From Acidobacteriota bacterium (GTDB taxonomy: Bacteria; Acidobacteriota; Terriglobia; Terriglobales; Acidobacteriaceae): a stretch of 50,052 nt of DNA. The position numbers were made by a program, and so were the translations under genes. The notes below the pieces were generated by a model. It did no database searches and had not been told where the DNA came from. It worked only from the letters and a program-made list of their open reading frames with translations. Positions 42,976 to 50,052 of this stretch are shown one piece after another. Numbering within the stretch: position 1 is the first letter of the stretch; the number at the start of each line of letters is the position of its first letter. The stretch spans positions 1 through 50,052 of the forward strand of contig QIAJ01000165.1 in the NCBI GenBank assembly GCA_003225495.1. The letters run 5' to 3'.

Positions 42976-43017
42976 CGCGCAATCATATAACTCATACCTG
43001 CAAGAAAGGTTTTGGCC

Positions 43018-43245
43018 ATGATTGCAGTACAGTCTTTTGAAAACGAAGAGAAGAACTTCGGGGAGTTTCGCCGGAAAGTGCGCTCCGCCGAGGTGCTGTC
43101 AGCCGCGATCGAGCGGCTGCTGCGAACCCTCCATTTCAGCGGGAAGTTAAGCGTGGTGGTTCAGAACGGCACAGTGCTCAAGTCGGGGTACGAAGAAGGC
43201 TACTTCCGGCAGCAAGAGCCGGGGATCGGCGCCAGCCCGGAATGA
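43018..43245 (+). CDS. Small hypothetical protein, 75 residues
   Basis: No family recognised. It is a charged helical N-terminus (SFENEEKNFGEFRRKVRSAE) followed by a probable helix and a short beta hairpin (KLSVVVQNGTVLKSGY). It is the first gene after the strong promoter at 42947-42975 and is closed off by the terminator at 43306-43341. It may therefore be transcribed separately from the genes after it, in the manner of a small phage early gene. AAAGG lies ten bases upstream of the ATG. Confidence 0.65.
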   Translation: MIAVQSFENEEKNFGEFRRKVRSAEVLSAAIERLLRTLHFSGKLSVVVQNGTVLKSGYEEGYFRQQEPGIGASPE

Positions 43246-43305
43246 GACGAGTGCATCCCCGTTCCACCTAACTACATAAAACTGCAGGTCATCGTAAGAG
43301 AAACG

Positions 43306-43341
43306 AGCCCTGGGCCGAGCAATCGGCGCCAGGGCTTTTTT
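43306..43341 (+). terminator. Strong intrinsic terminator
   Basis: AGCCCTGG (43306-43313) pairs with CCAGGGCT (43329-43336), with an inner CCGA/TCGG stem, followed by six T residues. It separates the 75-residue gene from the zinc-ribbon gene. Confidence 0.88.
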
Positions 43342-43420
43342 GCTTTCTGCGAAATGCGATCGAGAGGTTCTCGAATCTCGCAGCTCGCGCAAACTTAATT
43401 TCATACGAGGAGACGCACTC

Positions 43421-43663
43421 ATGAATTTCATAGGCATGATCAGGCAGGAAGAAAATTCGGTGGAGTTGAAGTACTGCGAACGCTGCGGTGGATTGTGGTT
43501 ACGGCGTCCGAGACATGACGAAGTGCAATGCGGGCGCTGCCGGGCGCAGCGAGCAGCCCTGCTGCGCAGCGGACGGGGACGCGGAGCGAAGCCGCTCATG
43601 GGACAGAACCCGTTGCAGATCAGCCGGTTGCTGGGAGTAGCAGAGATGGAAGTGCAGCCATGA
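43421..43663 (+). CDS. Small zinc-ribbon protein, 80 residues
   Basis: Two CxxC knuckles, C19/C22 (YCERCGG) and C37/C40 (CGRC), form a zinc ribbon. A basic Arg-rich tail (RSGRGRGAKP) suggests nucleic-acid contact. GAGGAG is eight bases before the ATG. The TGA overlaps the ATG of the next gene (ATGA), so it is co-translated with the sigma-like protein. It may be its partner, which is inference. Confidence 0.75.
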   Translation: MNFIGMIRQEENSVELKYCERCGGLWLRRPRHDEVQCGRCRAQRAALLRSGRGRGAKPLMGQNPLQISRLLGVAEMEVQP

Positions 43664-44100
43664 CGGCGGCCTGGGGATGGATCATGGCAGAGGGCCGCGC
43701 TCCTGAAGAAAGGCCATGGCTCGGCCAGACTGAATTTGACATGTGGCCCTACCGCGACCGGACTGTGGCCCTTTTGCGGAAATATGCTCGCGCGTCGGTG
43801 GAGGTCGGGCGACTCCCATCACTGCTAGGACGAGAGTGTTTCCGAGCGAGAGTCAGTTCTTATCCAATGGTGAGTTTCGAGGACATTGTGATCTTCGTGC
43901 ATGACATGGATACGGCGCTAGCGCGGCTAAATCCGTTTCATCAAAGACTGATTGCAATGAACATATTGGAGGACTACAGCTTGCCGGAAGTAGCGCGATT
44001 GTTAACGTGTCCATTGCGGACGGTCGAGAGAGAAGTGCCGGATGCTTTGGATGTTTTGTCTTTGGCATTTATTGAGAGCGGGCTGATCAAACAAGCGTGA
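43660..44100 (+). CDS. Sigma-70 region-4-like protein, 146 residues
   Basis: The C-terminal half reads as a sigma region 4: LNPFHQRLIAMNILEDYSLPEV, then ARLLTCPLRTVEREVPDALD, a helix-turn-helix with flanking helices. The N-terminal half (LLRKYARASVEVGRLPSLLG, then REFRAR-like CFRARVSSY) is not a recognisable region 2, so it is not a complete ECF factor. Such proteins serve as late-gene activators in some phages, and I recall similar ones in acidobacterial genomes. ATG overlaps the preceding stop. Confidence 0.72.
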   Translation: MTAAWGWIMAEGRAPEERPWLGQTEFDMWPYRDRTVALLRKYARASVEVGRLPSLLGRECFRARVSSYPMVSFEDIVIFVHDMDTALARLNPFHQRLIAMNILEDYSLPEVARLLTCPLRTVEREVPDALDVLSLAFIESGLIKQA

Positions 44101-44380
44101 ACACATTGGGATGTCAAAAAAGAATTGCGAGTGAAGAAATCGGCGAAGCAAAAAAACGTCGCTGAGAACTTGTCAAGAGGGCAAGAATCACAAAATGAAT
44201 GTAAGTGATTGGAACGACGGCAAAAATAATTTCCGGCAAGTTGGCGGGATTGCCCTGCTGGATTTGTTATTCTAAAAATAAGAGCAAAGAAAATCTGAAA
44301 CAGTCTTGGGAGCGCGACCGGAAGCGTCAGGCATAAGTGCCGAGCGATTCGAGATCGCGCTCCTTCCTTTTGGGGGGGAG
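44101..44380. other. AT-richer spacer with a doubtful 26-codon ORF
   Basis: This 280-base spacer is clearly more A-rich than its surroundings. It contains one short open frame, ATG 44195 to TAA 44275 (MNVSDWNDGKNN...), without a convincing ribosome site. No terminator or known RNA was seen. It may hold the promoter of the gene at 44381. Confidence 0.4.
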
Positions 44381-44746
44381 ATGGCGAAGGCGAAAACAAA
44401 AAGCGCAGAACCCAAAAAGAACACGCCCACAGCGGATTCCAAGGCCAAGACGTCAGAAGAGATTCAGAAAGTGCGTAACCGGGTTACCAATGTCATCTTC
44501 AACAGTTCGGAGGAGATGGCGAAGCGGGTGGTGCAGTCGGTGACCGAGGGCGGACAGGTCGCGGCGCTCAAATATTTGTGGGAAATGTCAGGGATGTTTC
44601 CGTTTGAGGCAGGCGAAAATGGAGAACGGGAGTCCCTGGCGAAAATCCTTCTGGAGCGCATGGGGTTGCAGGGGAGAGTTCCGGTTATCGTAGGGGACGA
44701 AGATGGTGACGTAGAATCAGACGAGGACGTGGCGAAGTCCGATTGA
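44381..44746 (+). CDS. Charged hypothetical protein, 121 residues
   Basis: No family recognised. The Lys-rich N-terminus (MAKAKTKSAEPKKNTP) is probably disordered. A helical core follows (SSEEMAKRVVQSVTEGGQV, then AALKYLWEMSGMFPF and LAKILLERMGL) with an acidic tail (DEDGDVESDEDVAKSD). GGGGGGAG sits directly upstream of the ATG. The basic-core-acidic layout could suit a DNA- or protein-binding accessory factor, but that is a guess. It is followed 31 bases later by the phosphatase gene. Confidence 0.7.
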   Translation: MAKAKTKSAEPKKNTPTADSKAKTSEEIQKVRNRVTNVIFNSSEEMAKRVVQSVTEGGQVAALKYLWEMSGMFPFEAGENGERESLAKILLERMGLQGRVPVIVGDEDGDVESDEDVAKSD

Positions 44747-44777
44747 ATACCGCAGTACGGGGAGAAACGAACCGTTC

Positions 44778-45239
44778 ATGGACATGACGTGGGTCACGGA
44801 CCGGATCGCGCTGGGAGGCGGGATCTGGAACGCGAAGAATATGGCGGAAGTGGCGCAGTCCAGTGTTACCCATGTGATCGACATGCAGATCGAATTCGAC
44901 GATACGCCACTAGGTGAAGCGGCCGGAGTGAAGGTGCTTTGGAATCCAACGGACGACGATTTTCTGCCGAAGCCGCCCGAGTTGCTGGAGCGGGGCGTAG
45001 AATTTGCGCAAGAAGCGTTGATCGACGCGAATGCCAAACTCTATATTCATTGCGCGGCAGGCGTGCACCGGGCGCCGATGATGACGCTAGCTGTAATGGG
45101 CGCGATGGGGTGGGATCTGGATGCGGCGATGGTGTTGATCGAAACGAGGCGTCCAGCGGTGGATTTCGCGGATGTGTACGTGGAGAGCGTACGTCGATAT
45201 CTGGGATTGCAGAAGGCAGAGGTTAGAGCGCAGAGGTGA
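44778..45239 (+). CDS. Dual-specificity-type protein phosphatase
   Basis: 153 residues with a compact DSP fold. The P-loop is HCAAGVHRAP with nucleophile C92 and R98 (C-x5-R). A general-acid aspartate is available in NPTDDDF (residues 59-61), so the catalytic set is complete. No signal peptide, so it acts in the cytoplasm on phosphoproteins or other phosphate esters. It ends with TGA. An intrinsic terminator follows, and the same frame stays open into the next gene. Confidence 0.85.
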   Translation: MDMTWVTDRIALGGGIWNAKNMAEVAQSSVTHVIDMQIEFDDTPLGEAAGVKVLWNPTDDDFLPKPPELLERGVEFAQEALIDANAKLYIHCAAGVHRAPMMTLAVMGAMGWDLDAAMVLIETRRPAVDFADVYVESVRRYLGLQKAEVRAQR

Positions 45240-45291
45240 GCACCTCTGCATGCGGGGCGCGCTGAAGGGCATGGCCTTCAAGGCGCGGGGC

Positions 45292-45318
45292 GCCGCTCGC
45301 AGGAGCGGCATTTTTATT
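45292..45318 (+). terminator. Intrinsic terminator between phosphatase and tail-fibre-like gene
   Basis: GCCGCTC-GCAG-GAGCGGC (45292-45309) is followed by ATTTTTATT. It ends only 17 bases before the proposed TTG start of the next gene, so it could also act as an attenuator for it. Confidence 0.75.
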
Positions 45319-45335
45319 GGCCGTCACGGGCGCTG

Positions 45336-48300
45336 TTGGGCTTGCTTTTCATTGCAACGACGACACTTGCAGTGCGGGCGCAGGGGCCGGCGCTGACTAC
45401 GATCAGCGACACGGTGTACCGGGCGGATGGAACGGCAGCTGCGGGTATCGCGCTGATTTCGTGGCCATCGTTCCAAACTGCGGAGGGCAACGCGGTCGCG
45501 GCCGGCACGAAAACCGTAACGATTGGAGCGGCCGGGGCATTCTCAACCGGACTGGTACCGAATGCGGGCGCTACTCCCGTAGGAACGTTCTACTTCGTAG
45601 TTTTCCAGTTGGATGACGGAACGGTCCGCCGCGAATTCTGGGCGGTGCCGACGACATCGCCAGCGACCCTTGCGGAAGTCCGGACGGCGCCAGGAACGGG
45701 GACCGCGAATGGACTGGTATCGAAGCAGTACGTTGACGCAGCAGTAGCGAATCGAGCGGTGGATTCGGTGGTCGTGCATCTGGCTGGAGCTGAGGTGATC
45801 CAGGGCGCAAAGCAGTTTGCGGCGGCGCCTGCGGTACCGACACCAACGGCGGCGAACAGCGCGGCGAATAAAGCCTACGTGGATAATGCGGTCTTCAACG
45901 TCGGCGCAGGGAATTTTGTGGCTAAGGCGGGCGACTCGATGACAGGACCGCTGACGCTGGCGGGGGATCCCACGGCCACGAACCACGCGGCGAACCGCCA
46001 CTACATTGACACCGGGTTGACCGGGAAAGCGAACGTTGTAAATGGCCTGGTGCCAACGGGCCAGCTTGGTTCGGGGGCAGCGGATGGGACGCTTTGTCTT
46101 AAAGGCAATTCTTCGTGGGGAGCTTGCGGAACCAGCGCGGACGCGGTTTCGATTCGCGGAACGAACGTGGCATCTCTTACCCCGACCGACGGACAGGTAA
46201 TTACGTACGAGGCTGCCTCGAATACATACAAGCCTAAACCGGGGCCCGGTGCCGGATCGGCATATCAATCGACTAAGTTTGCAGTGGATTTTCAGTTTTC
46301 TGCCGCGCCGACGGCGGACCTCCTGAATCCCGGAACGAAAACAATCACGCTCAACCCGTGTCCGGCGGGTGTGCGCGGGGATGACACGGATTACTGGGTA
46401 TACGTCTCGGGCACGGGAACGGCGGAGGCGGTAAAGGTTACGGGCGGGACGTGCGTGGGAGATGGGAATTCGGGAACACTCCAGTTCACTACGGTGAACG
46501 GACACGCGACGGGATACACGATCACGTCGGCATCGGCGGGAATCGCGGAGGCGTCGATTGCATCACGCTACCGGCCAAAGGGAACGGGGTCTCTTACAGG
46601 CGGCTGGATCGTGGCGCCGACGGGGGACATTTCGATCTTCGGACAACTCACGCTGAAGAGCATCGGGCAGACGGTTCAGTTCAATGGCGGAACTCAAGCC
46701 TGCTTCTCGGCGACGACGCCCTGCGTATTCGTCGGGGACAAGAATAATTCCAACGTTGCTCTCGACATGACGCTGATAGGTTTCCGAGGCCGTCCCATGG
46801 TGGTAGGCGGCACGCAACCGATGATTGAAGTGAATGCGCAACATACGCGCATTCAGAATGTGCAGGGCTTCTTCGAATCCACCGGAGGGAAGTTCGGCTC
46901 CTGGTTGAAAGTGGATGACGATCAGGCGTTTCTTCTGGACGGATTGGACACGTCGGGAGGGCTGGGGACGATACGCTGCGATGCGACTTTCTGCGGCGCT
47001 TACATTCAAGCGAACGGAACGTTCAGTGGAAACCCGCAGGTTGCGCCCGTGGGTTGGCTTCAGCATTTGAATCTGAACATTCAGTGCGACGGGAATGGGG
47101 TGGACTGGCAGTCGGGCAACACACTGCGCATCTCCGACTCAGTAATTCAGGGTTATTCCCAGTTTGGTGTGCGGTATTCGACCGCGACCGGTGGTTTTGG
47201 GGGATTGAGCCTTGAAAATGTGTATGAAGAATACGGCTTAGGTTGTGGAGCAGGGCTTGGCCCGGGAACGATTACGAACGCGGCCGCCGGTGTCATCATG
47301 CAGGCGGGCAGCAGCTTCAGCAATCCGTCGCTGAGTGTCCGCGGGGGAGAGGGACCTGCGGGAAACACCCCGCAGTTCGCGACCGGAGGCACAACGTTCT
47401 TTCAGTATTACGTGGTGGCGCGGAAGGCAGACGGATCAGTTACGCTACCGCTCTTTTTTGGCAAAGCTCAGCCGATCAGCGGGGCGGTTTCGATCCCACT
47501 GCAATGGTATGACTTGGCACCCGCGACTTCATATGACATCCTGGTGGTGACCGGAAGTGGAACGCCAGTGCCGCCGTCTGGGACGGGCAACTATGCAGTA
47601 GCGGCAAATGTGCCGCAATCTTCGGTTTGCTCGAATGGCGTGTGTTCGTTCACCGACACGCAGGCAGCAAGAGGAAGTTACACGCTTCCAGCGTATTGGT
47701 TGGGCGCGACGACTTTCTGGAGTCCGAAGCTGAACCTGTGGCCAGGGGGAGTCGTGCTGTCTCCGCCGTCAAATTCTGATTTCAATGTCGCCAACCACCC
47801 CACGCTCTATACGGATCTGCTGAGTTCGACAGTTTCGTATGTATCGTCGGCCGGCGGCGTGTTCCCGCAAATTTTTGCTTTGCATTGCCAAGCGCCCTCT
47901 GGAAATAGCGGATACGTGTGGCCGGTATGCCTGGGGTCATATTCCGGGGGGAACCAGATGCGGCTGGCGGCGGGAGCACCGGTTGGCGGAAACCCGACGC
48001 TACAGAATGTGAAGGGCGTACTTAATATTGGCGCCAATAGTGCGGCGACGGGGCCGACGCACCTTATTACGCTGTTCGATTTCGAGCCGGATAAGTCGGC
48101 GGCTTATGGAAACAACCGAGCGCCTAATTCGAGTCATGACACATTTCTCGGCATTGACTCGATCAATACCAATACGAGCGTAGGTCTCAGCTTAGGGTCG
48201 TTTGGATCGATCAGCCAATACATTGCCAACAATGGCGACGGGACGAATTGGCTGGAGCGATTGACCGCCACACTTAAGGAGTTCAAGACCGCAGCGAAAT

Positions 48301-49088
48301 TCGATAGCACAGTGAACATCTCCGGACTGGCAGCCGGCTGTCTGAATATCTCAAGCGCCGGGTTGCTGGGTTCGACGGGGGTGGCGTGCGGGTCTGGAGG
48401 CGGGGGCGGTGCTGTCTCTTCTGTTTTCGGACGGACGGGCGCGGTGGTGGCGTCGGCGGGAGATTATTCTGTGTCTCAAGTCACAGGGGCCGTGGCGGAT
48501 TCCTCGGTGGTTCACAATACGGGGACGGAGACGATCGCGGGGGCGAAGACATTCTCGAATGATGTTTCACTGAGTGGAAATTTGAATATTGCCGGGAACA
48601 TCGTGCAGACGGGATCTGGGCCGTGGAGCGTGGAAGGATCGTTCGGCACGATGACGACGGCGGGGGCTGGTAAGTCGAAGATCGGCTTCACGACGAGTGG
48701 GAAGCTGGCTGTGTCGGAGAATTCGGGGACAGTTACGGAAGTGGCGAAGAATTATCCGCAGCAGTTCACTTATACGTTTTTCGATCCCAACAATCTGCTG
48801 ACGACAGCGTTGCAAGTGCCTTCAATTTATGTGAACAGGGCATCGGCGTTCCATATTGTCGAGGTGTATTGCGAGATCGACGCGGGGAGCATGACCGTGA
48901 ATCTGCAAAATGCGGGAGCCAATCTGTTGAGCTCGGACCTGGCTTGCTCTACGGCGGGTGCCACTTCGTCTTCGTTCGTTTCGGGGAAAGATGCGGTGGC
49001 CTCAGGGGTTAAGCTTGGGCATCTTACGCAGTCTGCTTCGGGGAGCGTTCATCGCGTGAATGTGGTGGTGAAGTACACGGTGGACTAG
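45336..49088 (+). CDS. Large secreted protein with phage-tail-fibre-type repeats
   Basis: 1250 residues. The proposed start is TTG (45336), since no ATG is available and no Shine-Dalgarno is obvious. A hydrophobic leader ends AVRAQG. Tail-fibre signatures are SKQYVDAAV (about 129), NKAYVDNAV (178) and NRHYIDTG (220), plus DSMTGPLTLAGDP at about 200. A large middle region rich in Gly, Thr and Asn looks beta-helical. Near residue 1028 is SVFGRTGAVVASAGDYSVSQ, another fibre motif. The segment DSVVVHLAGAEVIQGAKQF (143) recurs as DSSVVHNTGTETIAGAKTF (1058). The last 140 residues may be a binding tip. It combines a Sec leader with tail-fibre repeats, so a surface adhesin derived from a phage fibre is likely. 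Confidence 0.72.
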   Translation: MGLLFIATTTLAVRAQGPALTTISDTVYRADGTAAAGIALISWPSFQTAEGNAVAAGTKTVTIGAAGAFSTGLVPNAGATPVGTFYFVVFQLDDGTVRREFWAVPTTSPATLAEVRTAPGTGTANGLVSKQYVDAAVANRAVDSVVVHLAGAEVIQGAKQFAAAPAVPTPTAANSAANKAYVDNAVFNVGAGNFVAKAGDSMTGPLTLAGDPTATNHAANRHYIDTGLTGKANVVNGLVPTGQLGSGAADGTLCLKGNSSWGACGTSADAVSIRGTNVASLTPTDGQVITYEAASNTYKPKPGPGAGSAYQSTKFAVDFQFSAAPTADLLNPGTKTITLNPCPAGVRGDDTDYWVYVSGTGTAEAVKVTGGTCVGDGNSGTLQFTTVNGHATGYTITSASAGIAEASIASRYRPKGTGSLTGGWIVAPTGDISIFGQLTLKSIGQTVQFNGGTQACFSATTPCVFVGDKNNSNVALDMTLIGFRGRPMVVGGTQPMIEVNAQHTRIQNVQGFFESTGGKFGSWLKVDDDQAFLLDGLDTSGGLGTIRCDATFCGAYIQANGTFSGNPQVAPVGWLQHLNLNIQCDGNGVDWQSGNTLRISDSVIQGYSQFGVRYSTATGGFGGLSLENVYEEYGLGCGAGLGPGTITNAAAGVIMQAGSSFSNPSLSVRGGEGPAGNTPQFATGGTTFFQYYVVARKADGSVTLPLFFGKAQPISGAVSIPLQWYDLAPATSYDILVVTGSGTPVPPSGTGNYAVAANVPQSSVCSNGVCSFTDTQAARGSYTLPAYWLGATTFWSPKLNLWPGGVVLSPPSNSDFNVANHPTLYTDLLSSTVSYVSSAGGVFPQIFALHCQAPSGNSGYVWPVCLGSYSGGNQMRLAAGAPVGGNPTLQNVKGVLNIGANSAATGPTHLITLFDFEPDKSAAYGNNRAPNSSHDTFLGIDSINTNTSVGLSLGSFGSISQYIANNGDGTNWLERLTATLKEFKTAAKFDSTVNISGLAAGCLNISSAGLLGSTGVACGSGGGGGAVSSVFGRTGAVVASAGDYSVSQVTGAVADSSVVHNTGTETIAGAKTFSNDVSLSGNLNIAGNIVQTGSGPWSVEGSFGTMTTAGAGKSKIGFTTSGKLAVSENSGTVTEVAKNYPQQFTYTFFDPNNLLTTALQVPSIYVNRASAFHIVEVYCEIDAGSMTVNLQNAGANLLSSDLACSTAGATSSSFVSGKDAVASGVKLGHLTQSASGSVHRVNVVVKYTVD

Positions 49089-49113
49089 AGAACAATTCCC
49101 GGTCTTCATTCTT

Positions 49114-49138
49114 AAAGCGCGCTGCGGCGCGCTTTTTT
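49114..49138 (+). terminator. Intrinsic terminator after the 1250-residue gene
   Basis: Nine-base stem AAAGCGCGC / GCGCGCTTT with loop TGCG, then further T residues. Confidence 0.88.
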
Positions 49139-49275
49139 ATTTGGTGGCGGACGAAAGCGTACGCGGCGAAATCGATGCAATGAAAAAGGTTAACGGCAAT
49201 GAACCCGGGGGGCGGAGGAACGCTAGGCATCGTGAGGATGCCATGCTGCGGCGCACAGGCCTTGGGACAGAGCAA

Positions 49276-49336
49276 GGGTCCTTCGACTGCGGTTGCCGCT
49301 CATTACTCGAGCGGCGATTTCTCGCTCAGGATGACA
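49276..49336. repeat. Dispersed GGTCCTTCGACT...CTCGCTCAGGATGACA repeat, split by a hairpin
   Basis: The two halves known from 39616-39640 are here 30 bases apart. The insert contains GCCGCTC-ATTACTC-GAGCGGC (49295-49315), with the same seven-base arms as the terminator at 45292. It ends directly at the start region of the next gene. Confidence 0.6.
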
Positions 49337-49352
49337 AATGGAGAGATGGATG

Positions 49353-49982
49353 ATGAAGGTGAGATTTCTTCTCGCCATAGCCGGCGTGTGTGCAATCGCG
49401 GGGTCGGCTTGGGCGGCTACGTTTTACGTGGATGCTACGGCTGGGAATGATACGAATGATGGACTTTCTCAGGCTACGGCCTGGAAGACGGTTGCGAAGG
49501 TGAATGGAGCGACGTTTGCGGCGGGCGATCAGATCCTGTTCAAGCGCGGGCAGGTTTGGAATGAGAGCCTGGTACCGCCTTCGAGTGGGGCGTCGGGGAA
49601 TCCGATTGTGTTTGACGCTTATGGGACGGGAGAGTCTCCCACGTTGACCGGTTACGTGCCCCTGCCGGCCTCGACTTGGACGGCTGACATTGCGAATGTG
49701 TGGAAGACTTCGATCACTTCATCGTCGTTTAACTACGTACTGTTTGGGTATGTCGGCAGCAACGGGACGGTGGGCAGCGTTTGGGGAACGAAGTTTACTA
49801 CGGGGAAATCGGCGCTAGTGGCGCCTTATCAGTTCTTTTTTTCCAGCAATGTTTTGTATGTATATTCGCCGACGGCGATCAATCCGGCGACATACTACGG
49901 CAGCATGGCGGCGATGCTGAGGACGAACGGGCAAATCATCTACATCAATGCGTCGAGCTGGGCGCGAACTAATAAGCAGTAG
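49353..49982 (+). CDS. Short secreted beta-helix-type protein
   Basis: 209 residues with a signal peptide (MKVRFLLAIAGVCAIAGSAWA). The N-terminus after it, ATFYVDATAGNDTNDGLSQ then ATAWKTVAKVNGATFAAGDQ, is the typical opening of right-handed parallel beta-helix proteins and polysaccharide-lyase-like surface proteins. Those usually run beyond 400 residues, while this one stops at TAG (49980-49982), so it looks C-terminally truncated. ATGs at 49338, 49350 and 49353 are possible. I chose 49353 because GGAGAG (49340-49345) is correctly spaced. Confidence 0.68.
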   Translation: MKVRFLLAIAGVCAIAGSAWAATFYVDATAGNDTNDGLSQATAWKTVAKVNGATFAAGDQILFKRGQVWNESLVPPSSGASGNPIVFDAYGTGESPTLTGYVPLPASTWTADIANVWKTSITSSSFNYVLFGYVGSNGTVGSVWGTKFTTGKSALVAPYQFFFSSNVLYVYSPTAINPATYYGSMAAMLRTNGQIIYINASSWARTNKQ

Positions 49983-50016
49983 TCCGAAGGTTCGAAATAA
50001 ACGAGGAGGTTGTTTG

Positions 50017-50052
50017 ATGAAGTTACTGTTCACAATCATTGTGGCTGTCGCT
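50017..50052 (+). CDS. Start of a secreted protein (cut by window end)
   Basis: ATG at 50017 with a strong GAGGAGG (50003-50009) seven bases upstream. The twelve codons visible read MKLLFTIIVAVA, the front of a signal peptide. The rest lies outside the window. Confidence 0.65.
   Translation, partial: MKLLFTIIVAVA

Noticed and set aside
43974-44399. 141-codon minus-strand frame across the A-rich spacer
   Set aside because: It overlaps the ends of two supported rightward genes, has no Shine-Dalgarno, and its composition follows the opposite strand.
1-50052. tRNA or rRNA genes, or an att site flanking the accessory region
   Set aside because: Reading for T-loop sequences (GTTCGAnTC type), CCA ends and conserved rRNA stretches gave nothing convincing on either strand.

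Overview
The window looks like a chromosomal segment of a Gram-negative soil-type bacterium, most likely an acidobacterium (Terriglobia / Candidatus Koribacter-like). This is inferred from moderate-to-high GC, the many secreted M1, M13 and TPR-type metallopeptidases, a DUF4097 protein, the typical secreted hypotheticals, and several dispersed palindromes of kinds I associate with that phylum. No rRNA, tRNA, CRISPR array, transposase or integrase gene was recognised.

Layout. 1-8241: chorismate synthase (cut by the window edge) diverges from a NarL-type response regulator. A leftward run follows (read from 8241 down): TPR metallopeptidase, SpoIIE-like phosphatase, SurA-like chaperone, YhaM-like nuclease, glycine-zipper lipoprotein and HAD hydrolase. 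8280-25343: housekeeping and cell-envelope genes, including an M1-like peptidase, a receiver protein, FabG, a lytic transglycosylase, a quinone oxidoreductase, an M20 deacylase, a YVTN propeller, RNase R and DinB. 25619-35612: bactofilin faces MurJ, then come two class III aminotransferases, a CDP-alcohol phosphatidyltransferase, a frameshifted GtrA, MOSC, EamA and YraN proteins, and a galT broken by a deletion that removes its active-site motif. 35717-42100: M13 peptidase, DUF4097 protein, and a redox/envelope module (DUF2231, cupredoxin, Tat-exported phosphoesterase) divergent from an ECF sigma/anti-sigma pair.

42152-50052 is the accessory part. A LexA/CI-like S24 regulator faces a rightward series: a 75-residue protein, a zinc-ribbon protein, a sigma-region-4-like protein, a 121-residue charged protein, a dual-specificity-type phosphatase, a 1250-residue secreted protein with phage-tail-fibre repeats, a short beta-helix-type secreted protein and the start of another secreted protein. 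The divergent intergenic region has two good sigma-70-type promoters, each with its -10 overlapped by a TATAGC/GCTATA element, as in a lysogeny-type switch. This is the best candidate here for an undescribed system. It may be a domesticated phage module, because no head, portal, terminase or integrase gene is visible.

The other strong observations are a mobile palindromic element inside the rnr reading frame, two nearby broken genes (gtrA, galT), a palindrome family that supplies stop codons, period-7 degenerate arrays, and a possible 38-residue leaderless small ORF. Start codons were chosen by eye from Shine-Dalgarno matches and family length. All family assignments come from motif recognition, not database searches.
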